Positions 25,091 to 33,403 of a DNA stretch of 41,132 nucleotides are shown piece by piece. The DNA is taken from positions 1-41,132 of the forward strand of contig CALVKX010000002.1 of NCBI GenBank assembly GCA_944333375.1, written 5' to 3'. The notes beneath the pieces are model-generated. The model was not told where the DNA came from, did no database searches, and worked only from the letters and a program-made list of their open reading frames with translations. This DNA is from an uncultured Eubacteriales bacterium. GTDB lineage: Bacteria; Bacillota_A; Clostridia; Christensenellales; Aristaeellaceae. Both the position numbers and the translations under genes were made by a program. Position 1 is the stretch's first letter. Each line of letters opens with the position of its first letter.

Positions 25091-26106
25091 GCCTTCGCAC
25101 CTCCCTGCTTGGCCTCGCCTTTCTTCGCCTTTTCAGGCTTCACCGCGCCGAAGGTGCGGGGCATGGTCCACTTGTCGATGAGCGGCGTAAGCACGTTCAT
25201 GAACAGGATGCCGAAGGAGCATCCCTCGGGATAGCTGTTGTTGTAGGTGCGGATCACAAAGAGGATAACCGCACAGCCGATACCCATAATCACCTTGCCC
25301 CACTTGCTGACCGGGCTGGTGACATAGTCCGTGGCCATGAAGAAGGCGCCCAGCAGCAGTCCGCCGCTGAGAAGCTGGTAGAGGGCATTGTCCGTCCCGC
25401 TTTCCACAGAGTAGAAGACGCCGGTCTGGATCCAGAACAGGATCAGGGCGGTGCCGATAAAGAAGACCGGGATGCGCCAGTCAATGACCTTGCGCACGAT
25501 CAGGTACACGCCGCCCAGAATGAGCGTCAGCTTGCAGGTTTCACCCAGCCTGCCGGGCACGTCGCCGCTGAAAAGCTCCCCGACCGACTAGCTGCTGGAA
25601 ACAAGCGCAGTCGCGGAGGCGACAGTGTCCACCGTGCCGGAGGTCAGGCCGAAAATCTGCCCGCCCATGGGCATGGCGGTCGCGGCGATGAGGCCCGCCC
25701 AGGAGAGCATCAAAATGGTGCGGGCGGCCAGCGCGGGGTTGATAAAGTTCTGACCGATGCCGCCAAACATCTGCTTGACCAGCACAATGGCGATGACCGA
25801 GCCGATCGCCGCCATCCACCAGGGCGCGTTGGCAGGCAGGTTGAAGGCCAGCAGCAGGCCGGTTACTACGGCGCTGAGGTCCATGATGGTGCTTTTTTGA
25901 TGGGCGATCTTCTCATAGACGAGCTCGGAGAGCACCGCAAACGCGACCGCGACGACCATCAGCGCCAGCGCGGGGGCTCCGAAGAACCAGATGGCTGCCA
26001 GCGCGGTGGGCAGCAGCGCGATGACCACATCCCCCATCAGCCTGCGCGTGGACACAGAGGTGTCGCGCAGGAAAGGAGACGAAGATACGACCAGATTCCT
26101 TTGCAT
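25087..26106 (-). pseudogene. rnfD: rnfD, interrupted by an in-frame UAG codon
   Basis: The frame from ATG 26106 to the TGA at 25087 would encode about 339 residues, normal for RnfD, but codon 173 (25588-25590) is TAG. The first part (172 residues) has N-terminal membrane helices, SSSPFLRD and, just before the stop, a VASATAL motif whose T166 matches the flavin-attachment threonine (S/D-G/A-A-T) of RnfD/NqrB. After the stop, in the same frame, the rest of RnfD continues: GRLGETCKLTLILGG, FFMATDYVTSP and YPEGCSFGILFMNVLTPLID. No frameshift is needed. Options are a recent nonsense mutation (one change from CAG or TGG), UAG read-through, a two-part protein, or a sequencing error. Restart at the GTG at 25560 is possible but lacks a well-placed ribosome binding site. 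AAAGGAG precedes the start. Confidence 0.85.
25588..25590 (-). other. In-frame amber codon inside rnfD
   Basis: The minus-strand context is AGC AGC TAG TCG GTC. The same reading frame stays open for 167 further codons with clear RnfD homology. TAG is used as a normal stop elsewhere in the window (yifB, hslV, the recombinase gene), so genome-wide recoding of UAG is unlikely. Confidence 0.9.
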
Positions 26107-26107
26107 A

Positions 26108-27454
26108 TCAGTGGGCTCCTTTCTGCGCGGCGGCTTCCCGGCGCCGTTGCGTGATGATGCGCTTGGCTACGCGGCAGCTCTGCGTGAGGTTGCGCCGCGC
26201 CGGGCAGGCGAAGGTGCAGGCGCCGCACTCCATGCAGTTGAGCACATTGAGCTTTTCGGCGGCCTCAAACAGGTCCTTGCGCACGGCGCGGTCAATCGCC
26301 GCGGGAGCCAGGTTCATCGGGCAGGCGTTCATGCAGCGCGCGCAGCGGATGCAGGGGCTTTCATCCGCCAGGGCGCCCAACTTGTCCAGGGCCAGGATCC
26401 CGCTACAGCCCTTTGTTACGGGAATGTCCTCGCGGCTGATGGCCATGCCCATCATGGGGCCGCCATAGATGAGCATCTTGGTTTCGGGCAAAAGCCCCTT
26501 GGAGGTATCAAGGAGCCATTCCACAGGCGTACCGATGCGCACGAGGTAGTTGGCCGGCTTTTCCACGCATCCGCCAACCGTCACCACGCGGTCCACGATC
26601 GGACGGCCCTCATGGGCGGCGCGGCAGATGGCGTGACAGGTGCCCACGTTGCAGACCACAACACCGATATCCAGCGGCAGTCCGCCCATCTTGACCTTGC
26701 GGCCGGTGAGCGCGTAGACGAGCTGTTTTTCACCGCCCTGCGGGTACTTGGTTTTGAGGGCGGTGACGCTGAACTCGGGATATTGCGCGCATGCCTTGCG
26801 CATGATCTCCACGGCGTCGGGCTTGTTGTCCTCAATGCCGATCATCACCCGCTCGATCCCCAGAACCTTTTGCACGATGCGCGCGCCGGAGACGATCTGC
26901 TCGGCGTGCTCCAGCATCAGGCGGTGGTCGGCGGAGAGATACGGCTCACATTCGGCGCCGTTGAGGACCAGCGTGTCAACCTTCTTGCCGGCGGGCACGT
27001 TGAGCTTGACGGCCGTTGGGAACGTCGCCCCGCCAAGACCTACGATGCCCATGCGCCGCGCCAGGTCGGAAAGCTCCTGGACGCTCATGGACTCGGGATT
27101 GGCCGTGGGGGTAAGCGCCACCCATTCGTCCTGAAAGTCGTTATCGATGATGACGCACATCTGCTGCGTACCGTTAGCCAAGATGCACGGCTGGCAATCG
27201 ACCACGGTGCCGGAGATGGAGGCATGCACTGCGGCGCTCATCACGCCTGCCGGCTCGCCGATCATCTGGCCCACTTTGACGGTATCCCCCTTGCTTACCA
27301 GGGGCTTGCAGGGCGCTCCGATATGCTGCTGCAAGGGGATGGCCACGCGCGACGGCTGCGGCGCTTCCACGATGGGCAGCCCAGCGGTAACCGCCTTGCC
27401 GCCTCTTCCCTCATGCGGATGGGTTCCGCCGGGAAAACTGTGTACGGTGCTCAT
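26108..27454 (-). CDS. rnfC: RnfC, NADH-side subunit of the Rnf complex
   Basis: 448 residues from ATG 27454, with AGGAAGGA about nine bases upstream; the in-frame ATG at 27505 overlaps the proposed promoter and is rejected. The N-terminus (HSFPGGTHPHEGR) is typical. GGATFPTAVKLNVP and GAECEPYLSADHRLMLEH belong to the nucleotide/flavin-binding Complex-I-51-kDa-like fold. Two 4Fe-4S motifs follow, CIRCARCMNACP near 368 and CMECGACTFACP near 404. RnfC exchanges electrons with NAD. It heads the operon rnfC-D-E-A-B; rnfD starts one base after its stop codon. Confidence 0.95.
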   Translation of the reverse strand: MSTVHSFPGGTHPHEGRGGKAVTAGLPIVEAPQPSRVAIPLQQHIGAPCKPLVSKGDTVKVGQMIGEPAGVMSAAVHASISGTVVDCQPCILANGTQQMCVIIDNDFQDEWVALTPTANPESMSVQELSDLARRMGIVGLGGATFPTAVKLNVPAGKKVDTLVLNGAECEPYLSADHRLMLEHAEQIVSGARIVQKVLGIERVMIGIEDNKPDAVEIMRKACAQYPEFSVTALKTKYPQGGEKQLVYALTGRKVKMGGLPLDIGVVVCNVGTCHAICRAAHEGRPIVDRVVTVGGCVEKPANYLVRIGTPVEWLLDTSKGLLPETKMLIYGGPMMGMAISREDIPVTKGCSGILALDKLGALADESPCIRCARCMNACPMNLAPAAIDRAVRKDLFEAAEKLNVLNCMECGACTFACPARRNLTQSCRVAKRIITQRRREAAAQKGAH

Positions 27455-27506
27455 GCTCTCTCGTCCTTCCTGAACTGTTTTGACCAAAGCATTTATGCCA
27501 TACATA

Positions 27507-27515
27507 AGTATAGCA
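27507..27515 (-). promoter_or_regulatory. Extended -10 promoter of the rnf operon
   Basis: On the minus strand this reads TGCTATACT, an extended -10 with 5 of 6 matches in TATACT. The -35 at 17 bases is poor (TTTCCC). The expected start is near 27500, giving a leader of about 46 bases before rnfC. A short inverted repeat (TTATG..CATAA) lies just downstream. Confidence 0.6.
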
Positions 27516-27562
27516 CATTCTGCCTGATGGGGAAAGAGATGTTTTCAAATTCCGAAGCGGTT

Positions 27563-29275
27563 TTATGCCCCGTTTTTCCATTTTTCCGCCGCCAAGAGCA
27601 GCGCGCGCGCGTGAGCCAGGCCGCTTTCCTGCTGGCGCTCGGTCACGCCGATCAGCCGGGCAATCTCCCCGACACGCCCCTCCGCGTCCAAAGCCCTTAC
27701 GGTGGTATGGGTGCGGCCTCCGGAAACCTGCTTTTCCACCAGAAATTGCGCATCGGCCATGGCAGCGATCTGCGCCAGGTGCGTCACGCACAGAACCTGA
27801 TGATAGCGGCCGATGGCGGCCATCTTTTCGGCCACAGACTGGGCGACATGGCCGCTGATGCCCGTGTCGATCTCGTCAAAAATCATGCAGGGGATTCCCC
27901 CATGCTCGGCGCCGGCGGCCTTCATGGCCAGCATCAGGCGCGACAGCTCGCCCCCGGAGGCGGTTTTATCCAGCGGCCTGAGCGGCTCGCCGGGGTTGGG
28001 AGCGATATAGAAGCAGATATGGTCGTCGCCCCTTGCGGTGGGAACCTTCTTTCGGTCGGACGGCGGCTCCTCAAATACGCAGGCGAAGCGCGTGTTTTGC
28101 ATCCCGAGATCCTTTAGCTGCGCCTCCATCATGCGCTCAAAGCGCGACGCAAGCTCCTTGCGAGCGGCCGTCAACTGCGCCGCCTCCAGCCGGTAGGCCT
28201 TCAGCTTGTCCTTGTAGTCGGCCTCCGCGCGCCGCAGCCGGTCCTCCATGCCTTCCAGGTGGCTTAGCTCGCTTCGCATCTCCTCGTGCCGCTTCACCAG
28301 CTCATCCGCCGTCATGCCGTAGCGCCTCTCCAGCCGTCGGATTAAGTCCAGGCGCTCCTGAATGGCTTCGTTGCGTTCCGGGTCAAAGCTCTCGCTTTCC
28401 AGAATGTCCCTCAGCTCGATCCCCAGCTCCTCGGTTTCATAAAACGCCGAGGAAAGCCGGTCGGCCAGTGCCTTGAAGCGCGGATCAAGCTCCTCGATCC
28501 TGCGCATCTGCTCCATGGCTCCGCGAATCAAATCCATGGCGCTTTGTGCCCTTCCCCCGTCCATTACCGCGCCGTAGGCTGCGCGCACGGCGCCGTCAAT
28601 GCGCTCGGCGCTGGCAAAGCGGTCGCGCTCGGCAGTCAGGCGATCTGCTTCCCCCACCTCGATTTGCGCTGCGTCCAGCTCCTTCAGACGCGAAGCAAGA
28701 TACTCCTGACGCTGCTCGCGCTGTGCGTTTTCCTTGCGCAGCGCCGAAAAGCGGGCGCTGCTCTCCCGCCATAAGCGGTATCGCGCCTCTACGCTTTGCT
28801 TGAGCTGCTCAAACGCCGCGTCGCCGAAGGCGTCCAGAAAACCCATGTGGTTTTCCGCGTCCAGAAGACTTTGGTGTGCGTGCTGGCCGTGGACATCCAC
28901 CAGCAATCCCGTAAGCCTGCGCAAATAGGCCAAAGGAACAATCACGCCGCATACCCGGCAGATGTTGCGCTCGCCCGTGGAGATCTCCCGCTGGATGCTG
29001 ATTAGCCCGCCCTCGGCTTCCAGCTGCTGTTCCTCAAGAACCGCCTCCACGCCGGGAGCGTCGGAAACATCAATCAGCGCTTCCACGGAGGCCCGCTCGC
29101 AGCCGGAGCGGATCAGACCCCGGTCCGCGCGCTCGCCCAGCACCAGGTTGATGCTGTCGACGATGATGGATTTGCCGGCGCCAGTTTCGCCGCTCAAAAC
29201 CTGCATCCCTTTTTGAAAATCGATTTGAAGGTGTTCAATCAGCGCGATGTTGCGCACCGTCATCGACACAAGCAT
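27563..29275 (-). CDS. recN: DNA repair protein RecN
   Basis: 570 residues, an SMC-like ATPase acting early in double-strand break repair. Walker A is GETGAGKS at 29-36. The central region (about 155-375) is a long coiled coil. Near the C-terminus, LDKTASGGELSRLMLAMK is the ABC signature and CMIFDEIDTGISGHVA is Walker B with the D-loop. The ATG at 29275 has only a weak site (GGGAGA); ATG 29263 is an alternative. It lies 28 bases after argR in the conserved nadK-argR-recN order. No LexA-type box is seen at its own start, and no clear terminator follows it. Confidence 0.96.
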   Translation of the reverse strand: MLVSMTVRNIALIEHLQIDFQKGMQVLSGETGAGKSIIVDSINLVLGERADRGLIRSGCERASVEALIDVSDAPGVEAVLEEQQLEAEGGLISIQREISTGERNICRVCGVIVPLAYLRRLTGLLVDVHGQHAHQSLLDAENHMGFLDAFGDAAFEQLKQSVEARYRLWRESSARFSALRKENAQREQRQEYLASRLKELDAAQIEVGEADRLTAERDRFASAERIDGAVRAAYGAVMDGGRAQSAMDLIRGAMEQMRRIEELDPRFKALADRLSSAFYETEELGIELRDILESESFDPERNEAIQERLDLIRRLERRYGMTADELVKRHEEMRSELSHLEGMEDRLRRAEADYKDKLKAYRLEAAQLTAARKELASRFERMMEAQLKDLGMQNTRFACVFEEPPSDRKKVPTARGDDHICFYIAPNPGEPLRPLDKTASGGELSRLMLAMKAAGAEHGGIPCMIFDEIDTGISGHVAQSVAEKMAAIGRYHQVLCVTHLAQIAAMADAQFLVEKQVSGGRTHTTVRALDAEGRVGEIARLIGVTERQQESGLAHARALLLAAEKWKNGA

Positions 29276-29303
29276 GGCCTGCCGTCTCCCTTCCCCGCCG
29301 TCC

Positions 29304-29756
29304 TCAGCGGCGGATCATGGCGTTGAGGCGCTCCATGACCGGGCGCACCTCCTCGACGGTTCTGACGATCATCAAAATGGTGTTATCCCCCGCGATGGTC
29401 CCCAGGACCTCGGGCCATTGCAGGCTGTCGATGGTTTCCGCGGCGATGTTCGCGCTGGCGGACAGGGTGCGGATGATGATCTGGTTGTAGGCGCTGACCA
29501 TGCTCACCACCGTTTCGCTGAACATGCGGATCAGCCGTTCGTTAAGGCCGTTTTCTCCCTTTTCGGCGGTAGCGTAGCGGTAGCTGCCGTCGGAAGCGAG
29601 CGCCTTGATGAGCCGAAGCTCCTTGATGTCGCGGGAAACGGTGGCCTGCGTCACCTGAAAGCCGCGCAGGCGCAGCGCATCGGCCAGCTCCTCCTGCGTT
29701 TCAATTCCCTTTTCCGCAATGATTTCCAAAATGGCGATCTGACGCGCAGACTTCAT
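29304..29756 (-). CDS. argR: Arginine repressor ArgR
   Basis: 150 residues from ATG 29756, with AAAGGAG ten bases upstream; the in-frame GTG at 29765 is too close to that site. The N-terminal winged helix contains QATVSRDIKELRLIK, the recognition segment. The C-terminal hexamerisation and arginine-binding domain ends with GTIAGDNTILMIVRT. ArgR with bound arginine represses biosynthetic genes or activates catabolic genes. It lies 18 bases after nadK, in the same operon. The palindromes at the nadK promoter may be its own operator, which is a hypothesis. Confidence 0.96.
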   Translation of the reverse strand: MKSARQIAILEIIAEKGIETQEELADALRLRGFQVTQATVSRDIKELRLIKALASDGSYRYATAEKGENGLNERLIRMFSETVVSMVSAYNQIIIRTLSASANIAAETIDSLQWPEVLGTIAGDNTILMIVRTVEEVRPVMERLNAMIRR

Positions 29757-29774
29757 AGGTATCACGCTCCTTTG

Positions 29775-30614
29775 TCAGCGGCTCCATTCGGACAGCTTGA
29801 TCCGAATGGTGTTGAAAAAACTCTTGGGGCCAAGGCGGATAAAGCGCGCCGCATGCTCCGAGCGCGTGATGGTCAGGGTCTGGCCCTTGGAAAAGCGGAT
29901 CGGCTCGCGCCCGTCCACTGCCATCATGGCATCATGGTCGCCGTCAAGCTCAATGGTGATCGTCTGCGCGGCGGAGGTAATGACGGGACGATGCTGAAGC
30001 GAATGGGCGCAGATGGGCGTCAGGACCATACATTCGACTTCGGGGCAAACCAGCGGCCCGCCGGCGGAAAGGGAGTAACCCGTTGAGCCGGTTGGCGTGG
30101 ATACGATCAGGCCGTCTGCGATGAACGGGCCGACCTGATCCCCGTCCACCCAGACATTGACGCCGATGAGCCGCGCATAGCCGCCCCGGCTGAGGACCAC
30201 GTCGTTGAGGGCAAGCGACTCGCGCTCCCCCACCGCGGCCCTGAGCATCATCCGTTCCTCGAGGGTATACGCGTCATCGGCCAGGCGTCCGCACGCCTCC
30301 TCCAGCCGGTCGATTTCAACCTCGGTCAGAAAGCCCACGCGTCCCACATTGATTCCCAAAACGGGCAGGCCGGATCGGACGGCCAGCGCGTTGGCGCGCA
30401 GAAGCGTCCCGTCTCCGCCGATGGAGATGACGGCCTCGCAGCGTTCCGGCGGGAAATCAGAAAGCAGCCGGCGCGTACCGCCGTCCAGACGCTCCAAAAG
30501 CCAGGGCTCCGCCGATGCGGCGATATGCGCCTCCTTGAGCGCTTCCAGCACCCGGCGCGCAAGAACGCCTGTATCCGGCTTGCGCTGATGCATGAGGATA
30601 TAGACCGATCTCAT
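29775..30614 (-). CDS. nadK: NAD kinase
   Basis: 279 residues from ATG 30614; an upstream in-frame extension to 30731 runs through the promoter and the end of tlyA and is rejected. It phosphorylates NAD to NADP. GGDGT (66-70) is the catalytic motif, followed by LGINVGRVGFLTEV and the DGLIVSTPTGSTGYSLSAGGP region (positions about 167-187). The mRNA start should be near 30634. It is the first gene of a nadK-argR-recN transcript. The order relative to dxs and tlyA is typical of Clostridia and Bacilli. Confidence 0.96.
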   Translation of the reverse strand: MRSVYILMHQRKPDTGVLARRVLEALKEAHIAASAEPWLLERLDGGTRRLLSDFPPERCEAVISIGGDGTLLRANALAVRSGLPVLGINVGRVGFLTEVEIDRLEEACGRLADDAYTLEERMMLRAAVGERESLALNDVVLSRGGYARLIGVNVWVDGDQVGPFIADGLIVSTPTGSTGYSLSAGGPLVCPEVECMVLTPICAHSLQHRPVITSAAQTITIELDGDHDAMMAVDGREPIRFSKGQTLTITRSEHAARFIRLGPKSFFNTIRIKLSEWSR

Positions 30615-30640
30615 GATACGGACCCCGCCTTTCAGTGCAT

Positions 30641-30669
30641 AGTATAACACATCGTGCATAAGTATGCAA
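30641..30669 (-). promoter_or_regulatory. SigA promoter of nadK-argR-recN
   Basis: On the minus strand TTGCAT (30664-30669) is followed by a 17-base spacer and TATACT (30641-30646), with TG one base before the -10 (TGTTATACT). This makes both a -35 and an extended -10. The -35 and spacer lie inside a large inverted repeat. Confidence 0.75.
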
Positions 30670-30695
30670 GGATGCATGTTTATGCACGATGTGTT
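30646..30695. repeat. Nested palindromes over the nadK promoter (operator candidate)
   Basis: Perfect 16-base inverted arms (30646-30661 and 30680-30695) flank an 18-base centre. Two 14-base palindromes are embedded: TGCATAAGTATGCA (30655-30668) and TGCATGTTTATGCA (30673-30686), 18 bases centre to centre. They resemble ArgR boxes (TGAAT-N4-ATTCA) with C/G in place of A/T at one position of each half. On the plus strand the right arm runs into TTTTTTT, so an antisense terminator is also conceivable. Confidence 0.65.
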
Positions 30696-30699
30696 TTTT

Positions 30700-31509
30700 T
30701 CAGTCAAGCGTCGCGTGCGCCTGCTGGACAACCTGCAAAATGCGTTCGGGAGTAACCTGTGGCACGCCGTCCGAAGCCGGAAGAAGCTGCGCGATGTATT
30801 CGATGTTTCCTTCCGGCCCCGTGATAGGCGAAAAATCGACCTGCGTCATGCAATAGCCGAAGCCGGGCGCAAAAGCGGCGATTTCCTCCACGACCTGGCG
30901 GTGGACATTCGGGTCGCGCACGACTCCTTTCTTGCCAACGTGCTCCCTGCCCGCCTCAAACTGAGGTTTGATGAGGATGTAAAACCGTCCCCGGCGCTCC
31001 ATGAGCTCTGCGGCGACAGGAAGGATCAGCCTGACGGATATGAAGGAAACGTCCATCACCGTCACGTCCGGGACACAGGGAATCTGCGCATGCGTGAGAT
31101 AGCGCGCGTTGGTACGCTCCAGAACGGTCACGCGGGGGTCGCTGCGAATCTTCCAGTCGAGCTGACCGTATCCGACGTCGATGGCGTAAACATGTTTTGC
31201 GCCGTTTTGCAAAAGCACATCCGTAAAGCCGCCGGTCGCCGCCCCGATATCCATGGCAATCACGCCCGTCACATCGGCGTCAAAGACCCTCAGCGCCTTG
31301 TCCAGCTTCAAAGCACCCCTTCCCACAAAGGGATGCGCATGCCCGCGGATCGTCAGCTCGCAATCCGGCGCCACCTTTTCCGAGGCCTTGAGCACCTTGA
31401 CTTCCTGGCGGTAAACCTGGCCCGCCATAATCAGCGCCTGCGCCTTTTCGCGGCTGGGGGCAAGCCCCTGCCTGACCAGCGCCTGATCCGCCCTCACCTT
31501 ATCGGACAT
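30700..31509 (-). CDS. tlyA: TlyA-family rRNA (cytidine-2'-O)-methyltransferase
   Basis: 269 residues from ATG 31509, overlapping the end of dxs by 11 bases. The N-terminal S4 RNA-binding domain is VRADQALVRQGLAPSREKAQ. The FtsJ-like Rossmann methyltransferase has the SAM site MDIGAATGGFTDVLLQ. KPQFEAGREHVGKKGVVRD is a family motif. It methylates 16S and/or 23S rRNA riboses; in mycobacteria it determines capreomycin sensitivity. Haemolysin activity once ascribed to the family is doubtful. It is the last gene of the dxs transcript; its stop touches the palindrome at the nadK promoter. Confidence 0.94.
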   Translation of the reverse strand: MSDKVRADQALVRQGLAPSREKAQALIMAGQVYRQEVKVLKASEKVAPDCELTIRGHAHPFVGRGALKLDKALRVFDADVTGVIAMDIGAATGGFTDVLLQNGAKHVYAIDVGYGQLDWKIRSDPRVTVLERTNARYLTHAQIPCVPDVTVMDVSFISVRLILPVAAELMERRGRFYILIKPQFEAGREHVGKKGVVRDPNVHRQVVEEIAAFAPGFGYCMTQVDFSPITGPEGNIEYIAQLLPASDGVPQVTPERILQVVQQAHATLD

Positions 31510-33385
31510 AGCAGACCGCCGCCTCTCTGCGCACCGTTTCCCGCACCGCCTGGGCGATGGCTTCGTCGTCCAGGCCGACCTCCTTGAGCAGATGCCTGTG
31601 ATCGCCATGCTGTACAAACAAATCGCCCACAGCCATCACACGAACGGGCACGCATGCCCCGCAGGATGCGGCATATTCCAGCACGGCGCTTCCAAAGCCG
31701 CCCGCCGCCACGTGCTCTTCCAGGGTCAGGATCGGGAGGCCGCGCGCAAACAGGCCCTCGAGGCATTTGCCATCCAGGGGCTTGATCGTGGAGGCGTTGA
31801 TGACTTCGGCATGCATCCCCTCGCCCGCAAGCGTCTCGGCGACGCGCAACGCCGCCGCCGTCATGGTTCCCGTTGCCAGAAGGACGACATCGTCCCCAGC
31901 ACGAAGAATCTGCCACTTTCCGATAGCGAATTCCCGAATCTCGTAGCCCTCCGGGAGACATTCGGCATTTTTGGGATAGCGGATGGAACAGGGAGCGCCC
32001 AGCTTCAGCGCCGCGGGAATCATCGCCTCAAGCTCCGCCGCGTCGGCGGGCGCGAGCACCGTCATATTCGGAATATGGCGCAGGTAGGCAAAGTCATATA
32101 ACCCCTGGTGGGATTGGCCGTCCTCGTTGGAGATGCCGGCGCGGTCGAGCATGAACACCACCGGCAGCTTCTGGATGCAGGCATCATGCAGTACCTGATC
32201 GTAGCCGCGCTGCAAAAAAGTGGAATAGACGAAGAAAAACGGGCGCAGGCCGCCAGAGGCCATGCCTGCGCACATCGTAACGGCGTGTTCCTCGGCAATC
32301 CCCACGTCGAAATGGCGATCGGGAAACGCCGCTTCAAACAGATGCGTGCAGGTGCCAAGCGGCATGGCAGCCGTGACGGCAACGATGCGTTGATCCCGCC
32401 TGGCGATGTCAATAAGCGTACGCATGGCCACCTCGCCGTTGGCTTGGCGGCCGCCAGCGCTGACTTGCCCCGTCTCCACAAGAAAGGGCGGCGTTCCGTG
32501 AAAGTCCTCCGGGCGGCGTTCGGCGCGGTTGTAACCATATCCCTTCTTGGTCACGCAGTGAATGACCACCGGCTCGTCTAGCTGCCTGGCCTGCCTGAGC
32601 ATGCCCTCCACGGCGGCGAGGTTATTGCCGTCGATGGGGCCGAGGTAGCGGAAGCCAAGCGCGGAAAAAAAGCCCTCGTCGACAAATATGCTTTTAATCA
32701 TGCGCTTGGTGGTGTGGATGACGCGGTAGATGGGCTGCCCCAGAACCGGCAGGCGGACCAGACGGCTTTTGACCCGCTTTTTGGTGCTGTTCCAGCCCAC
32801 GCTGGCCCGGAGGCTGGAGAGGTGCTTGCTCAGGGCGCCTACGTTCTGGGCGATGGACATCTCGTTGTCATTGAGCACAAGAATCAGGCGGGTTTTGGAA
32901 TTCCCGCAGTCGTTCAGCGCTTCGTAGCACATGCCGCCGGTCAGCGCGCCGTCGCCCACCACCGCCACAACATGGTGCTTCTCCCCCCGGGCGTCGCGCG
33001 CCCGCGCAAGACCCAGCGCCGCGGAGATCGCCGTGGAAGCATGACCCGCTTCAAAACAGTCATATTCGCTTTCGCACCGGCGGGGAAAGCCGGACAAACC
33101 GCCATAGGTGCGCAGCGTGTCAAAGGCGTCATAGCGCCCCGTGACCAGCTTGTGCGCGTACGCCTGGTGGCCTACGTCAAAGATGATCTTATCCCGCGGC
33201 GTGTCAAACACGCGATGCAGCGCCAGTGTGATCTCCACCACGCCAAGGTTGGAGGAGAGATGCCCCCCGTTGCGGGAAACGGTTTGAATGATTTTGGTGC
33301 GGATATCGTCAGCCAGTTCCTCACATTCCTCGCGCGACAGGAGGCGAAGATCCGCCGGGTCCTTGATCTGTGCTAGCTCGACCAT
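31499..33385 (-). CDS. dxs: 1-deoxy-D-xylulose-5-phosphate synthase
   Basis: 628 residues. It joins pyruvate and glyceraldehyde-3-phosphate in the first step of the MEP isoprenoid pathway and also feeds thiamine and pyridoxal synthesis. The first domain carries GGHLSSNLGVVE, FDVGHQAYAHKLVTGR and the thiamine-diphosphate motif GDGALTGGMCYEALND. The transketolase-like central domain has DVGIAEEHAVTMCAGMA. The start has AAAGGAG four bases upstream. Ddl ends 18 bases before it, and tlyA starts inside its last codons, so it is part of the hydrolase-murF-ddl-dxs-tlyA run. Confidence 0.97.
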   Translation of the reverse strand: MVELAQIKDPADLRLLSREECEELADDIRTKIIQTVSRNGGHLSSNLGVVEITLALHRVFDTPRDKIIFDVGHQAYAHKLVTGRYDAFDTLRTYGGLSGFPRRCESEYDCFEAGHASTAISAALGLARARDARGEKHHVVAVVGDGALTGGMCYEALNDCGNSKTRLILVLNDNEMSIAQNVGALSKHLSSLRASVGWNSTKKRVKSRLVRLPVLGQPIYRVIHTTKRMIKSIFVDEGFFSALGFRYLGPIDGNNLAAVEGMLRQARQLDEPVVIHCVTKKGYGYNRAERRPEDFHGTPPFLVETGQVSAGGRQANGEVAMRTLIDIARRDQRIVAVTAAMPLGTCTHLFEAAFPDRHFDVGIAEEHAVTMCAGMASGGLRPFFFVYSTFLQRGYDQVLHDACIQKLPVVFMLDRAGISNEDGQSHQGLYDFAYLRHIPNMTVLAPADAAELEAMIPAALKLGAPCSIRYPKNAECLPEGYEIREFAIGKWQILRAGDDVVLLATGTMTAAALRVAETLAGEGMHAEVINASTIKPLDGKCLEGLFARGLPILTLEEHVAAGGFGSAVLEYAASCGACVPVRVMAVGDLFVQHGDHRHLLKEVGLDDEAIAQAVRETVRREAAVCYVR

Positions 33386-33403
33386 AGTGCTCCTTTGTGC
33401 GCT

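Noticed and set aside
25087..25560. The 157-residue open frame between rnfE and the amber codon as RnfG
   Set aside because: It is polytopic and carries RnfD C-terminal motifs (MATDYVTSP, YPEGCSFGILFMN); it has no SGAT flavin motif or exported domain.
25588..25590. Pyrrolysine at the rnfD UAG
   Set aside because: No pyl genes are in view, RnfD is not a known pyrrolysine protein, and the site is in a variable loop; kept only as a remote option.
25991..28117. 708-codon plus-strand open frame across rnfC and recN
   Set aside because: It runs antisense through rnfC, its promoter and recN; composition is typical of a codon-bias shadow.
30646..30695. The 16-base inverted repeat as a terminator of tlyA
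   Set aside because: On the minus strand the stem is followed by ATACTATG, not a T-run, and the promoter of nadK lies within it; an operator is a better reading.
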